Shown here: piece by piece, positions 23,900-31,446 of the stretch | Layout of the letters: each line of letters starts with the position of its first letter | Numbering within the stretch: the first letter of the stretch is position 1 | Assembly (NCBI GenBank): GCA_963800285.1 | Contig: CAWDAL010000013.1 | Span: forward strand, 271,446 to 335,445 | Direction of reading: 5' to 3' | Source: DASUPK01 sp963800285 | GTDB lineage: Bacteria; Actinomycetota; Thermoleophilia; Solirubrobacterales; 70-9 | Length of the DNA: 64,000 bases | The notes under the pieces: generated by a model | Database searches by the model: none | The model's input: the letters and a program-made list of their open reading frames with translations, nothing else | Told to the model about the DNA's origin: nothing | Program-made: the position numbers and the translations under genes

Positions 23900-25152
23900 G
23901 CCCGGCTCCGCCGGCCATGAGCCGCATCCTGGTCGTCGACGACGAGGACTCCGTCCGCGAGTCAGTCGGCTACGCGCTCGAGCAGGAGGGCTTCGAGGTC
24001 ACGCTCGCCTCGAACGGCGAGGAGGCCGAGGGCCAGATCTCGGAAGAGCACTTCGACCTGCTGGTCCTGGACATCATGATGCCCGGCAAGAGCGGCCTCG
24101 ACATCTGCCGCGAGGTCCGAGCGCACAGCCCGGTCCCGATCATCCTGCTGACCGCCAAGGACGCCGAGGTCGACAAGGTGGTCGGGCTCGAGGTCGGTGC
24201 GGACGACTACGTCACCAAGCCCTTCTCGGTGCGCGAGCTGCTCGGCCGGGTGCGGGCGCAGCTGCGCCGCCGTGAACTGGATCGTTCGAGCGGCGTGGAG
24301 GGCACCGCGATCGAGTCCGGCCCGGTGTCGATCGACCTGGCACGCCACCTGGTCACCGTCCGAGGGGAGCCGATCAACCTGACCCGCTCGGAGTTCCAGG
24401 TGCTGCGGCTGCTCACCGAGAACCCGGGCCAGGTCTTCTCGCGCAAGGAGATCATGGAGGAGCTCTGGCAGACCGAGTTCCGCGGAGACGTCCGGGCCTG
24501 CGACGTCCACATCTCCAACCTGCGCCAGAAGGTCGAGCGCGATCCGCAGAACCCCGAGCTGGTCCTCACGGTGCGGCGGGTCGGCTATCGCTTCGCCGAG
24601 GACGCTCCTAGCGTTCGCCGCTGCGATCCGGCCCCCAGCCCTTCGACTGCCAGAAAGCGATCTCGCCGCCGTCGGGTGCGCGGACCACGCTGCGCCAGCC
24701 GGCGGGGCCCTCGCGCGGGGCAGCAGCGATTCGGAGGGCATCCGCTATATGACCCTTCGGCTGGCGGATGGCGTGAGCTTCGTGCACATCGCCGAGACCG
24801 TGGGATCGCAGAACCCGCTGGCGCAGCTCGACGCGTTCAAGGAGTTTCAGCGCGAGATCGAGGACCGCTGCGATCGGCCGCCGGTGGTCTCCGAGGTGAC
24901 CGAGGTGGGATCGTTCCGCTTCTAGAAGCTGAGGTGGTACCCGCCGCGATACTGGGCGGGGCCGCCGACGATCTGGTTCGGAGGCGCGTAGCCCTGGATC
25001 GGAGACGGCGTGAGGCTGATGCCGGTGCCACCGGGGCGCTCCTGGGTGCTCGGCGTCGCGGAGAGCCTGGCGTTCAGATTCTGAGTCGAGTTCGGTGGCA
25101 TTCGCAGATCCTCTTCGACGTCTTGCATCGACCACCTTCTCGGGTTCCTTGA
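23896..25152 (+). CDS. OmpR/PhoB-family response regulator with anomalous C-terminal read-through
   Basis: The first 237 residues form a complete OmpR-type regulator. The receiver has the acidic pair in VVDDED, phospho-acceptor Asp59 (LVLDIMMPG), the switch Thr in ILLTAKD and Lys in YVTKPFSV. The winged-helix DNA-binding domain ends normally with LTVRRVGYRFAED at about 24606. The frame then continues for about 180 residues of Arg/Gly/Ala-rich sequence that reads like out-of-frame DNA and overlaps other genes. A TAG in the neighbouring frame at 24609-24611, sharing CTAG with the opposite-strand stop, is the likely natural end, so a one-base indel (biological or sequencing error) near the 3' end is suspected. 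It pairs with the upstream kinase. Confidence 0.85.
   Translation: MSPAPPAMSRILVVDDEDSVRESVGYALEQEGFEVTLASNGEEAEGQISEEHFDLLVLDIMMPGKSGLDICREVRAHSPVPIILLTAKDAEVDKVVGLEVGADDYVTKPFSVRELLGRVRAQLRRRELDRSSGVEGTAIESGPVSIDLARHLVTVRGEPINLTRSEFQVLRLLTENPGQVFSRKEIMEELWQTEFRGDVRACDVHISNLRQKVERDPQNPELVLTVRRVGYRFAEDAPSVRRCDPAPSPSTARKRSRRRRVRGPRCASRRGPRAGQQRFGGHPLYDPSAGGWRELRAHRRDRGIAEPAGAARRVQGVSARDRGPLRSAAGGLRGDRGGIVPLLEAEVVPAAILGGAADDLVRRRVALDRRRREADAGATGALLGARRRGEPGVQILSRVRWHSQILFDVLHRPPSRVP
24608..24718 (-). pseudogene. Remnant of a VOC/glyoxalase-family gene (C-terminal 36 residues)
   Basis: The minus-strand frame ending at 24608 reads PAGWRSVVRAPDGGEIAFWQ, the last beta strands of a vicinal-oxygen-chelate (glyoxalase-like) protein. 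Upstream of about 24718 the same frame turns into antisense of a different gene and has no family features. No start codon belongs to it. It looks like a truncated remnant with its 5' part deleted. Confidence 0.55.
24722..24925 (+). pseudogene. Remnant of an antibiotic-biosynthesis-monooxygenase-like gene (C-terminal half)
   Basis: In the plus frame ending at TAG 24923-24925 the residues read EGIRYMTLRLADGVSFVHIA, then NPLAQLDAFKEFQREIEDRC, PPVVSEV and a final VGSFRF. This is the C-terminal half of a small ABM-like dimeric alpha/beta-barrel protein. The N-terminal 35 or so residues expected before GIRY are missing and replaced by antisense of the glyoxalase remnant. An ATG at 24749 could give a 58-residue product, but that would lack the first half of the fold. 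Confidence 0.5.
24922..25128 (-). CDS. Hypothetical 68-residue protein
   Basis: The short frame starts MQDVEEDLRMPPNSTQNLN and ends QYRGGYHLSF. Its composition (Asn, Gln, Thr, Pro, Gly) is unlike out-of-frame DNA here. A ribosome binding site (gagaaggtgg) precedes the ATG, and its stop shares CTAG with the opposite-strand remnant. No membrane segment, signal or family is recognisable; it looks mostly disordered. Confidence 0.6.
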   Translation of the reverse strand: MQDVEEDLRMPPNSTQNLNARLSATPSTQERPGGTGISLTPSPIQGYAPPNQIVGGPAQYRGGYHLSF

Positions 25153-25236
25153 ACGGATGCCACGGGGAAAACCCCTCGATCCGAGTCGGTAGTAGACCCG
25201 GACCGGAGCGGCGCCGGTCCGTTTGCACCAGCTGGG

Positions 25237-25653
25237 TCAGAGGTTGGCGAGCTTGCAGCCGACCGGCACCGAGCCGCCGGCCGGGCCGACGGGGGCTCCG
25301 GAGGTCCAGGTGTAGCGGAGCTTGGTGAACAGCCGCCTGCCGTTGGAGCACGTGCGCGGGTGGCTGAGCAGCAGCTGCATCGGCGCCGTCTTCGTCGTGC
25401 CCTGGACGCAGCTGGGGTTGCAGTCGTTGACCTGGCCGACGCCGGTGCCCAGCGCGGTCTTGTGCGTCCACTTCGACCAGGTCATCTCCCTGGCTCCGAG
25501 GCTGGCGTCGCCGCAGGCGATGATCACGTTGATCGGCTTGAACTTCGCCTTGGCGCAGTTGCTGATCAGGAGCGGCCGCTTTGCGCCGGCGTCCGCGGTG
25601 GCGACGGCAAGCGAGAGGATCGCCGCGATCACGACGAGAGTCACCGCCTTCAC
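25237..25653 (-). CDS. Small secreted protein of a conserved actinobacterial family, unknown function
   Basis: A GTG start at 25653 gives 138 residues beginning with a signal peptide (KAVTLVVIAAILSLAVATADA). The mature part has five cysteines and reads ISNCAKAKFKPINVIIACGD, REMTWSKWTHKTALGTG, VNDCNPSCVQG and LLLSHPRTC, ending in VGCKL. I recall this IxxACGD..W..W..A.G.G....DC.P.C pattern from many short secreted actinobacterial proteins of unknown role. The longer open frame back to 25764 adds an unlikely N-terminus that overlaps the divergent kinase promoter. Confidence 0.8.
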   Translation of the reverse strand: MKAVTLVVIAAILSLAVATADAGAKRPLLISNCAKAKFKPINVIIACGDASLGAREMTWSKWTHKTALGTGVGQVNDCNPSCVQGTTKTAPMQLLLSHPRTCSNGRRLFTKLRYTWTSGAPVGPAGGSVPVGCKLANL

Positions 25654-25682
25654 GGGGCAAACCTTACCCCTGGGCTCGGCCA

Positions 25683-25698
25683 CCCCCCATTCGGGGGG
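25683..25698. promoter_or_regulatory. Palindrome C6-ATTC-G6 upstream of GAF kinase operon
   Basis: Six C, attc, six G, extended by a flanking A/T pair to 7-bp arms (25682-25699). It lies 50 bp before the GAF-kinase ATG and 30 bp before the divergent secreted-protein start. Read on the minus strand it is C6-GAAT-G6, one base different from the element at 28640-28655 in front of fabD. Confidence 0.55.
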
Positions 25699-25747
25699 TC
25701 TGAGCGCGACCCGAGGCGTAACCGGTGCGAGGATGCAGGGGTAGCCA

Positions 25748-26866
25748 ATGGAGGTGAGCATCAAGGAAGACTCGCTCCGCTCCGAGGCCCTCGACGTCGT
25801 CGTCCAGCTGCTCTTCGATCTGGACGAGAAGCGGGAGCTCGACGACTTCTACGACCGCATCTGCGAGGCCGTCTGCCTGCAGACCTCGATGGAGCGCGCG
25901 GTCCTCTTCCTCTACGACGCCGAGCGCAGGCTCGTGCTGCCCGCCGGCAGCCACGGCGTCTACCGGGAGTTCATCGCCCACGGCTACGGCAGCCTCGAGG
26001 AGACCCCGATCGCGCAGCGGGCATTGGCGGAGGATCGGGTGGTGGAGACCACCGACCTGGCCTCGGACGTGCCGGCCCGCTATCGCAACCTGCCCGGTGT
26101 CACCAAGCTCACCTGCACGCCGGTCGCGGCGGCCGGGCGCTGGCTCGGCGTGATCTTCGCCGATCGCGACGGCGAGCCGTTCGACCTCACCGACGGTGAG
26201 CGTTCGACCATGCACGCGCTCGGGCGCACCGCCGCTCTCGCCAGCCATGTTCGAGAGGTGACCCGTCAGCTCGAGCGCAGCCACCAGCTTTCCGAGCGAA
26301 TCGACCTCGCCCGCGAGGTTCACGAGCGAGTGACGCAGCGGCTCTTCGGCGTCTCGCTGGCGCTCGGGTCCGATCGCCCGCTGGCCGACGACGATCGTGC
26401 ACGCTGCGTCGCCGAGATCGAGGCCGCACTGGGCGAGTTGCGCGAGGCGCTGATCGGCTCCGCGGGCAGCTCGCTGATGGAGCTCCAGGATGGCGGGCTG
26501 CGTGCGGAGCTCGAGCGGCTCGACAGGCAGTACAAGACGCTGCCGCTGGTGGTGGATTGGCGCGAGGGCGTCGCCGTGCCGGAGAGCCTCGAGCCACTTG
26601 CCGTGTCGGTCCTGAACGAGGCGCTCCGCAATGCCGAGAAGCACGCGAAGCCGGCCGAGGTCCGGGTGACGATCGACGAGCGCGACGGCGCCTTCGCGCT
26701 CGAGGTGCGCAACGACGGGCTGCCACCCGCGGGTGAGGAACGAGGCGGCGGCTCTCGGATGGGCCTGCGACTCGCCTCCTACGAGGCGCTGCAGCGAGGC
26801 GGGATGCTCGAATACGGCCGGGAGGAGGACCGATGGCGAGTGCGCCTGGTGTTGCCGAGCAGCTGA
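25748..26866 (+). CDS. GAF-domain sensor histidine kinase (NarL-partner type)
   Basis: The 372-residue kinase has no membrane segment. A GAF domain occupies about residues 20-165 (ICEAVCLQTSMERAVLFLYD; GYGSLEETPIAQRAL; LTCTPVAAAGRWLGVIFADRDG). A HisKA_3 dimerisation helix carries phospho-acceptor His192 (DLAREVHERVTQRLFGVSLAL), and an HATPase_c domain follows (LNEALRNAEKHAKPAEVRV; GGSRMGLRLASYEAL). It probably senses a cytoplasmic small molecule or redox state and phosphorylates the LuxR-type regulator, whose gene overlaps it by 34 bp. Confidence 0.93.
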   Translation: MEVSIKEDSLRSEALDVVVQLLFDLDEKRELDDFYDRICEAVCLQTSMERAVLFLYDAERRLVLPAGSHGVYREFIAHGYGSLEETPIAQRALAEDRVVETTDLASDVPARYRNLPGVTKLTCTPVAAAGRWLGVIFADRDGEPFDLTDGERSTMHALGRTAALASHVREVTRQLERSHQLSERIDLAREVHERVTQRLFGVSLALGSDRPLADDDRARCVAEIEAALGELREALIGSAGSSLMELQDGGLRAELERLDRQYKTLPLVVDWREGVAVPESLEPLAVSVLNEALRNAEKHAKPAEVRVTIDERDGAFALEVRNDGLPPAGEERGGGSRMGLRLASYEALQRGGMLEYGREEDRWRVRLVLPSS

Positions 26867-27483
26867 ACGGCGCGGAGAAGCTCCGGGTGCTGGTCGTCGA
26901 CGATCACGCCGTCGTGCAGTGGGGCTTCCGGCTTCTGCTCGGCCGGCAACCCTGGGTCGGGGACTGCGTCGTCGCCTCTACGCCCGAGGAGGCCGTCGAT
27001 CTCGCCGGCAAGAGCCGGCCGGACGTCGCGCTGGTCGATCTCTTCCTCGGCGAGCGCTCCGGGGCGGAGCTCTGCGAGGCGCTGCGCGAGGTTTCGCCGA
27101 AGACCCGCGTCCTGTTGATCTCGGGCGCCGGCTGGATCTCGCCCGAGGCCGCCAAGGCCGCGGGAGCCGCCGGTTTCATCTCGAAGGACTGGAGCGCCGA
27201 CGAGGTGGCCAACGCGGTGCGCATGGTCGGTAGGGGGATGACCGTCTATGCGCGCCAGGCCGAGGGGCCGGCGACCCCGCTCTCCGCGCGCGAACGCGAG
27301 GTGCTCGAGCTGATCGGCGCGGGAGCCACCAACCGCGAGATCGCCGAGCGGCTCTTCCTCTCACCGCACACGATCAAGGACCACACCACTGCCCTCTACC
27401 GCAAGCTCGGCGTCCGCAACCGCGCCGAGGCGACCCGGAAGGCGCAGCAGCTGGGCTTGACTCGCGGCACAGCCGGGCGCTGA
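26833..27483 (+). CDS. NarL/FixJ-family (LuxR-type) response regulator
   Basis: The 216-residue regulator has a receiver domain (VLVVDDHAVVQWGF; phospho-acceptor Asp69 in ALVDLFLGERSG; SGAGW and SKDW in place of the usual Ser/Thr and Lys regions) and a C-terminal LuxR-type HTH (LSAREREVLELIGAGATNREIAERLFLSPHTIKDHTTALYRKL). It overlaps the GAF kinase gene and is therefore its likely partner. Palindromes C6-GAAY-G6 lie in front of this operon and of fabD, with a half-site (27491-27500) in front of the cupin gene; these are candidate binding sites. Confidence 0.94.
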   Translation: MASAPGVAEQLNGAEKLRVLVVDDHAVVQWGFRLLLGRQPWVGDCVVASTPEEAVDLAGKSRPDVALVDLFLGERSGAELCEALREVSPKTRVLLISGAGWISPEAAKAAGAAGFISKDWSADEVANAVRMVGRGMTVYARQAEGPATPLSAREREVLELIGAGATNREIAERLFLSPHTIKDHTTALYRKLGVRNRAEATRKAQQLGLTRGTAGR

Positions 27484-27533
27484 CACCTCAGAACGGGGGG
27501 CTGCAGCCAGGTCGGCACCGTAGGATTGCGGCC

Positions 27534-27935
27534 GTGCCGTTCACGCTCAGGAACATCAAGGAGGACCTGCCGGACGTCGGGTCCAACTTCGACGGGTCAC
27601 CGGACCTGGAGTTCCGCCTGGCGACCGAGGCGCTCGAGCTCGAGCAATCCGGCCTGGGCTACCAGCGCGTCCCGCCCGGCTATCGCTTTCCGTACGGCCA
27701 CACGCACAGGAAGCAGGAGGAGGTGTACGTGGTCGTCCGCGGAAGCGGGCGGATGAAGCTCGACGACGAGATCGTCGAGCTCAGGGAGTGGGACGTGGTG
27801 CGCGTCCCGCCCGGCACGTGGCGAGGCTACGAGGCCGGGCCGGAGGGCCTCGAGATCGTCGTCATCGGCGCGCCCAACCTCGGTGAGACTCCGCGCGATG
27901 ACGTCGAGGGCCAGCGCGACTGGTGGGCTGACTAG
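27534..27935 (+). CDS. Cupin-domain protein
   Basis: This 133-residue single-domain cupin starts at GTG 27534. The metal-binding motif 1 is PYGHTHRKQEEVYVVVRGSGRM (His/His/Glu ligands) and motif 2 is LREWDVVRVPPGTWRGYEAGPEG, where the usual second His is replaced in the PPGTWRGY turn. Its role is unknown. A gaacgggggg half-site lies 34-43 bp upstream of the start. Confidence 0.88.
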   Translation: MPFTLRNIKEDLPDVGSNFDGSPDLEFRLATEALELEQSGLGYQRVPPGYRFPYGHTHRKQEEVYVVVRGSGRMKLDDEIVELREWDVVRVPPGTWRGYEAGPEGLEIVVIGAPNLGETPRDDVEGQRDWWAD

Positions 27936-27973
27936 CTCGAAAACCGCCACGCCGAACGTAGGATCCGGAATCA

Positions 27974-28588
27974 GTGGAATCGAGCGGCGGGAGGCGCGCG
28001 AACGATCCGGGTCAGCCGTCAGTCGATCTGTATTGGCTCCCTCTCGGTGCCGGCGGACACTCCGTCAAGTGGAACGGCCGCCTGTATGAGGCGATCAAGT
28101 CACGGATAGAGCGTCGTCCGGCTCTGGCTCTCTACCACTCCGCGCTTCAGGTGCTCCTCGGCGCGGAGAGCTACGTCATCGAACAAGCGCCGGAGCCGGA
28201 CCTGACCGGCGAGCGCCGAGGTGTCGTGGCGGAAGGGCCGGTCGGCGCTCGCTGGGCCGGTCGGTTTCGGGTGTTTCGCTACGAAATCCGCGTCTGGCGA
28301 GGGGGAAACATCCCTGACGTGACGGAGGCCGTCGATAGTCCGCGCAGACTCAGCGACGATCCTGATTGCGCTCGGCGCGTGCTGGATGCAGCGCGGAGGC
28401 TTCCGACGCCGGTGTGGGGCCGCGATGAACTGGGCACCGGGGAGATGTGGAACTCGAACTCCGTGATCGGCTGGATATTGAGCGCAAGTGGAATCGATGC
28501 CGGGCGCATACGGCCTCCTGCGGGTGGCCGGGCGCCGGGGTGGCATGCCGGCGTCGCGGTTGCATCCCGCGGCACGGGAGCCGCTTAG
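27974..28588 (+). CDS. Conserved hypothetical protein (204 residues)
   Basis: The protein from GTG 27974 reads DLYWLPLGAGGHSVKWNGRLYEAI, YHSALQVLLGAESYVIEQAP, RGVVAEGPVGARWAGRFRVFRYEIR, TPVWGRDELGTGEMWNSNS and ends IRPPAGGRAPGWHAG. I recall this as a widespread actinobacterial conserved hypothetical. The LPLGAGGH opening, a His after it, and the GEMWNSNS motif look like a catalytic arrangement resembling papain-like permuted or LRAT-type lipid-modifying proteins, but I cannot assign a reaction. There is no signal peptide or membrane segment. Confidence 0.8.
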   Translation: MESSGGRRANDPGQPSVDLYWLPLGAGGHSVKWNGRLYEAIKSRIERRPALALYHSALQVLLGAESYVIEQAPEPDLTGERRGVVAEGPVGARWAGRFRVFRYEIRVWRGGNIPDVTEAVDSPRRLSDDPDCARRVLDAARRLPTPVWGRDELGTGEMWNSNSVIGWILSASGIDAGRIRPPAGGRAPGWHAGVAVASRGTGAA

Positions 28589-28639
28589 GGCGGGCCGCCT
28601 GCCGAGGGCTCGCTTGATCCCCCGGCCGTCCCCCGGAAC

Positions 28640-28655
28640 CCCCCCGAACGGGGGG
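28640..28655. promoter_or_regulatory. Palindrome C6-GAAC-G6 upstream of the FAS operon
   Basis: Six C, gaac, six G centred 61 bp before the fabD ATG. It can act as an operator or as a very stable RNA hairpin in a leader. The same motif (one base different) precedes the GAF-kinase operon at 25683-25698. Confidence 0.55.
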
Positions 28656-28708
28656 CATGGCGGCCAGAGCCCTTCACCCCGCCGGGGCTCGCGGTTAGTC
28701 AGTAGGGC

Positions 28709-29575
28709 ATGGACGCCAATTCAGCTTCAGCGATCCTCTTTCCGGGTCAGGGGGTCGGGGATCCGTCGAGCCGCGAGGCAGTCGCGGATCTCCGCCCGGA
28801 CCTGCTCGATCTCGCCACCGAGCTGGTGGGCGAGGACCCCTTCGAGCGCATGTCGGAGGGCACGGCCTACGCCCAACCCGCGGTCTACTGCGCCTCGATG
28901 GCCGGCTTCGAGCGGCTCGGACGGCCCGAGGCCGAGTACTTCGCCGGGCACTCGCTCGGCGAGATCGGCGCCCTGGCCGCGGCCGGCGCCATCGACGACG
29001 CCGACGGGCTGCGAATCGTCGTGGTCCGCGGCCGGGTCATGGACGATGCGGCGCGCGCGGGCGAGCCGGGCGGCATGCTGGCGGTCGGATCCGACCGCGG
29101 CGGCGCCCAGGCGCTCGCCGACGAGCACGGCCTGACCCTCGCGAACGAGAACTCCCCACAGCAGTTCGTCCTCTCCGGGCCGCTCGCTCGAATCGAGGAG
29201 GCGGAGGACGCCGCGAAGAGCGCGGGCGGCCGGGCAAAGAAGCTCGCGGTCGCCGGCGCCTTCCACACCGAGGCGATGTCCGTGGGGGTCGACGCGTTCC
29301 GGGCCGAGCTCGACGAGATCGAGTTCCGCCCGCCCGCCGCGCCGGTGGTCTCCTCGACCACCGCCGGCTTCTTCGGCGATGACGTGCGCGACGCTCTGGC
29401 GGCCTCGCTGGTCAGCCCGATCCGCTGGACCGCTGTGCTCGCGAAGCTCGACGAGCTGGGCGTTACGCGGTACGTCGACGTCGGCCCCGGAAAGGTGCTC
29501 GCCGGGCTCGTCCGCCGGACGATCGACGGCGCCCAGACCGAGACCCTGGCCAGCCGGGAGTCCGCCCTTGCCTGA
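28709..29575 (+). CDS. fabD: Malonyl-CoA:ACP transacylase
   Basis: FabD loads malonyl groups onto acyl carrier protein. The 288-residue protein has the FPGQGVG start motif, the active-site serine Ser82 in GHSLGE, and GAFHTEAM with the catalytic His. The usual Arg on the helix between (VVVRGRVMDDAA) is present. The sequence is complete and slightly shorter than typical. It is the first gene of the eight-gene FAS operon and overlaps fabH by eight bases. Confidence 0.95.
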   Translation: MDANSASAILFPGQGVGDPSSREAVADLRPDLLDLATELVGEDPFERMSEGTAYAQPAVYCASMAGFERLGRPEAEYFAGHSLGEIGALAAAGAIDDADGLRIVVVRGRVMDDAARAGEPGGMLAVGSDRGGAQALADEHGLTLANENSPQQFVLSGPLARIEEAEDAAKSAGGRAKKLAVAGAFHTEAMSVGVDAFRAELDEIEFRPPAAPVVSSTTAGFFGDDVRDALAASLVSPIRWTAVLAKLDELGVTRYVDVGPGKVLAGLVRRTIDGAQTETLASRESALA

Positions 29576-30620
29576 GCTCTCTCCCGGACAGCAATGGGAG
29601 GTCGACGCATCGCTCGTCGATCCCGAGGGCCTGGTGGCGCGAGCCACCGGTGCCTCGACCAACGGAGCCAAGCGAACCGCCGGCCCGGGAATCGCGGCCG
29701 TCGCCGCGGCGCTGCCCGAGCGAGTGGTGGAGAACGAGGAGATCGCCGGGCCCCTCGGGGTCGACTCGCAGTGGATCTCCTCCCGCACGGGAATCCATCG
29801 CCGCCGTCGCGCCACCAGCGAGACGCTGGTCGACCTGGCCGCCGACGCCGGCTCACGCGCGCTTTCGCTCGGTGGATTCGACCCGAGCGACCTCGACCTC
29901 GTCATGGTCGCGACCCTCACCCCGGATCAGCTGCTGCCGCACGCGGCTCCGCTGGTCGCCAGCCGAATGGGGGCCAGCTCAGCCGGAGCCGTCGACATCG
30001 GTGCCGCCTGCACGGGCTTCCTCTCGGCCCTCTCTCTCGCGGCGGCGCAGCTCGAGTCCGGACGGGCTCGGGCTGCGCTCGTCGTCGGCGCCGAGGTGCT
30101 CAGCCGTGTGACCGACTACACCGACCGGCGAACCGCGGGCCTGTTCGGCGATGGGGCCGGGGCCGCGCTGCTCACCCTGGGCGGCCCCGGTCGGATCGGC
30201 CCGATCGCGCTGCGCTCGGACGGGGGGCGGGCGGAGCTGATCCGAGCATCGAACGAGGAGCGGCTGGTGAGGATGGACGGCCGCAACACCTTTCGCGCGG
30301 CGGTCGCCGCGATGAGCGACACGACGCACCAGGTCGTCTCCGACGCCGGGCTCTCCCTCGAGGAGATCGACCTCTTCGTCTACCACCAGGCCAACTCACG
30401 GATCATCTCCGCGGTCGGCGAGCGGCTCCGCCTGCCGGCCGACCGGGTGATCGACTGCCTGGCCGAGTACGGGAACACCTCCGCCGCCAGCATCCCGATC
30501 GCCCTCTCGGAGGCGGCCTCCACCGGTCTGCTTCGGAAGGGATCGAGGGTCCTGCTTTCGGCCTTCGGGGCGGGACTGACCTGGGGCGCGGGAATCGTCG
30601 AGTGGGAGGGGACGGCATGA
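29568..30620 (+). CDS. fabH: Beta-ketoacyl-ACP synthase III
   Basis: FabH starts fatty-acid chains by condensing an acyl-CoA primer with malonyl-ACP. Cys148 (GAACTGFLSAL), the His in YHQANSRI and the Asn in EYGNTSAASIP form the catalytic triad. The core starts at about residue 42 (GIAAVAAALPERVV). TTG 29568, overlapping the fabD stop, has a well-placed gggag ribosome binding site and gives an unusual 41-residue N-terminal extension (351 residues in all); a later GTG in LVARATG would shorten it. The stop overlaps fabG by four bases. Confidence 0.95.
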   Translation: MPELSPGQQWEVDASLVDPEGLVARATGASTNGAKRTAGPGIAAVAAALPERVVENEEIAGPLGVDSQWISSRTGIHRRRRATSETLVDLAADAGSRALSLGGFDPSDLDLVMVATLTPDQLLPHAAPLVASRMGASSAGAVDIGAACTGFLSALSLAAAQLESGRARAALVVGAEVLSRVTDYTDRRTAGLFGDGAGAALLTLGGPGRIGPIALRSDGGRAELIRASNEERLVRMDGRNTFRAAVAAMSDTTHQVVSDAGLSLEEIDLFVYHQANSRIISAVGERLRLPADRVIDCLAEYGNTSAASIPIALSEAASTGLLRKGSRVLLSAFGAGLTWGAGIVEWEGTA

Positions 30621-31420
30621 GCGCGACCAAGACTTCAGCCGCGGCCCAAGGCATCGCCGCGAAACAGGAGACCGGTTGCGCGCTGGTCACCGGCGCGTCC
30701 CGTGGCATCGGCGCGGCCACCGCCAGGGCATTGGCCGAAGACGGCTGGTCCATCGCGGTCAACTACAACTGCGACCGCGAGGGCGCCGACTCGATCGCCG
30801 GCTCGATCGAGGAGGCCGGCGGGACCGCGCTCGCCATTGGAGCCGATGTCGCCAACGCCGAGGCCGCGGACGAGATGGTTTCCGAGATCGCCGAGCGGCT
30901 CGGCCCGGTTCTGGTGCTCGTCAACAACGCCGGCGTCACCGCGGACAACCTCTCGATGCGGCTCAGCGATGAGGACTGGAGCCGGGTGCTCGACGTCAAC
31001 CTGACCGCGGCCTTCCGGCTGACGCGCTCGGTGATCGGCCCCATGATGCGGCAGCGCTTCGGCCGGGTGATCAATGTCTCCTCTGTCTCAGGGCTGCGCG
31101 CCAATCCCGGTCAGGCTAACTACTCGGCTTCGAAGGCGGGATTGATCGGCTTCACCAAGACCGTCGCCGCCGAGGTCGCGCGGCGCGGCGTCACCGTCAA
31201 CGCGGTCGCCCCGGGTCTGATCGAGACCGAGCTGACTCGCGACTTCACCTCCAGCGCCGATGGAGAGGGCTCCGGCGCCGGTGGCCTCCTCGATCACATC
31301 CCGGCACGGCGTGCCGGCTCGGCCGAGGAGGTCGCAGCCTGCATCCGCTTTCTGGCCTCGGACGAAGCCGCGTACGTGACCGGGGCAGTGCTGCCGGTCG
31401 ACGGCGGCATGGCCGCCTAA
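30617..31420 (+). CDS. fabG: 3-oxoacyl-ACP reductase
   Basis: FabG is the NADPH-dependent ketoreductase of fatty-acid elongation. It is a classical short-chain dehydrogenase: TGASRGIGAATA cofactor motif, NNAG, the catalytic Ser in VINVSSVSG, the YSASKAG Tyr/Lys pair and APGLIETELT. The C-terminus YVTGAVLPVDGGM is typical of FabG. The N-terminus carries a 20-residue extension (MSATKTSAAAQG). The insert SSADGEGSGAGGLLDH lengthens the substrate loop. It overlaps fabH by ATGA. Confidence 0.95.
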   Translation: MSATKTSAAAQGIAAKQETGCALVTGASRGIGAATARALAEDGWSIAVNYNCDREGADSIAGSIEEAGGTALAIGADVANAEAADEMVSEIAERLGPVLVLVNNAGVTADNLSMRLSDEDWSRVLDVNLTAAFRLTRSVIGPMMRQRFGRVINVSSVSGLRANPGQANYSASKAGLIGFTKTVAAEVARRGVTVNAVAPGLIETELTRDFTSSADGEGSGAGGLLDHIPARRAGSAEEVAACIRFLASDEAAYVTGAVLPVDGGMAA

Positions 31421-31446
31421 CCCCAGACCCACCGAAAGGAGAAGCA

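Noticed and set aside
24612..25152. A novel C-terminal domain on the OmpR-type regulator
   Set aside because: The extension has out-of-frame composition and overlaps unrelated genes, so a frameshift is the simpler reading.
24608..25660. 350-residue minus-strand open frame
   Set aside because: Most of it is antisense or shifted reading of the secreted-protein and small-protein genes; only its last 36 residues match a VOC C-terminus, and these are reported as a remnant.
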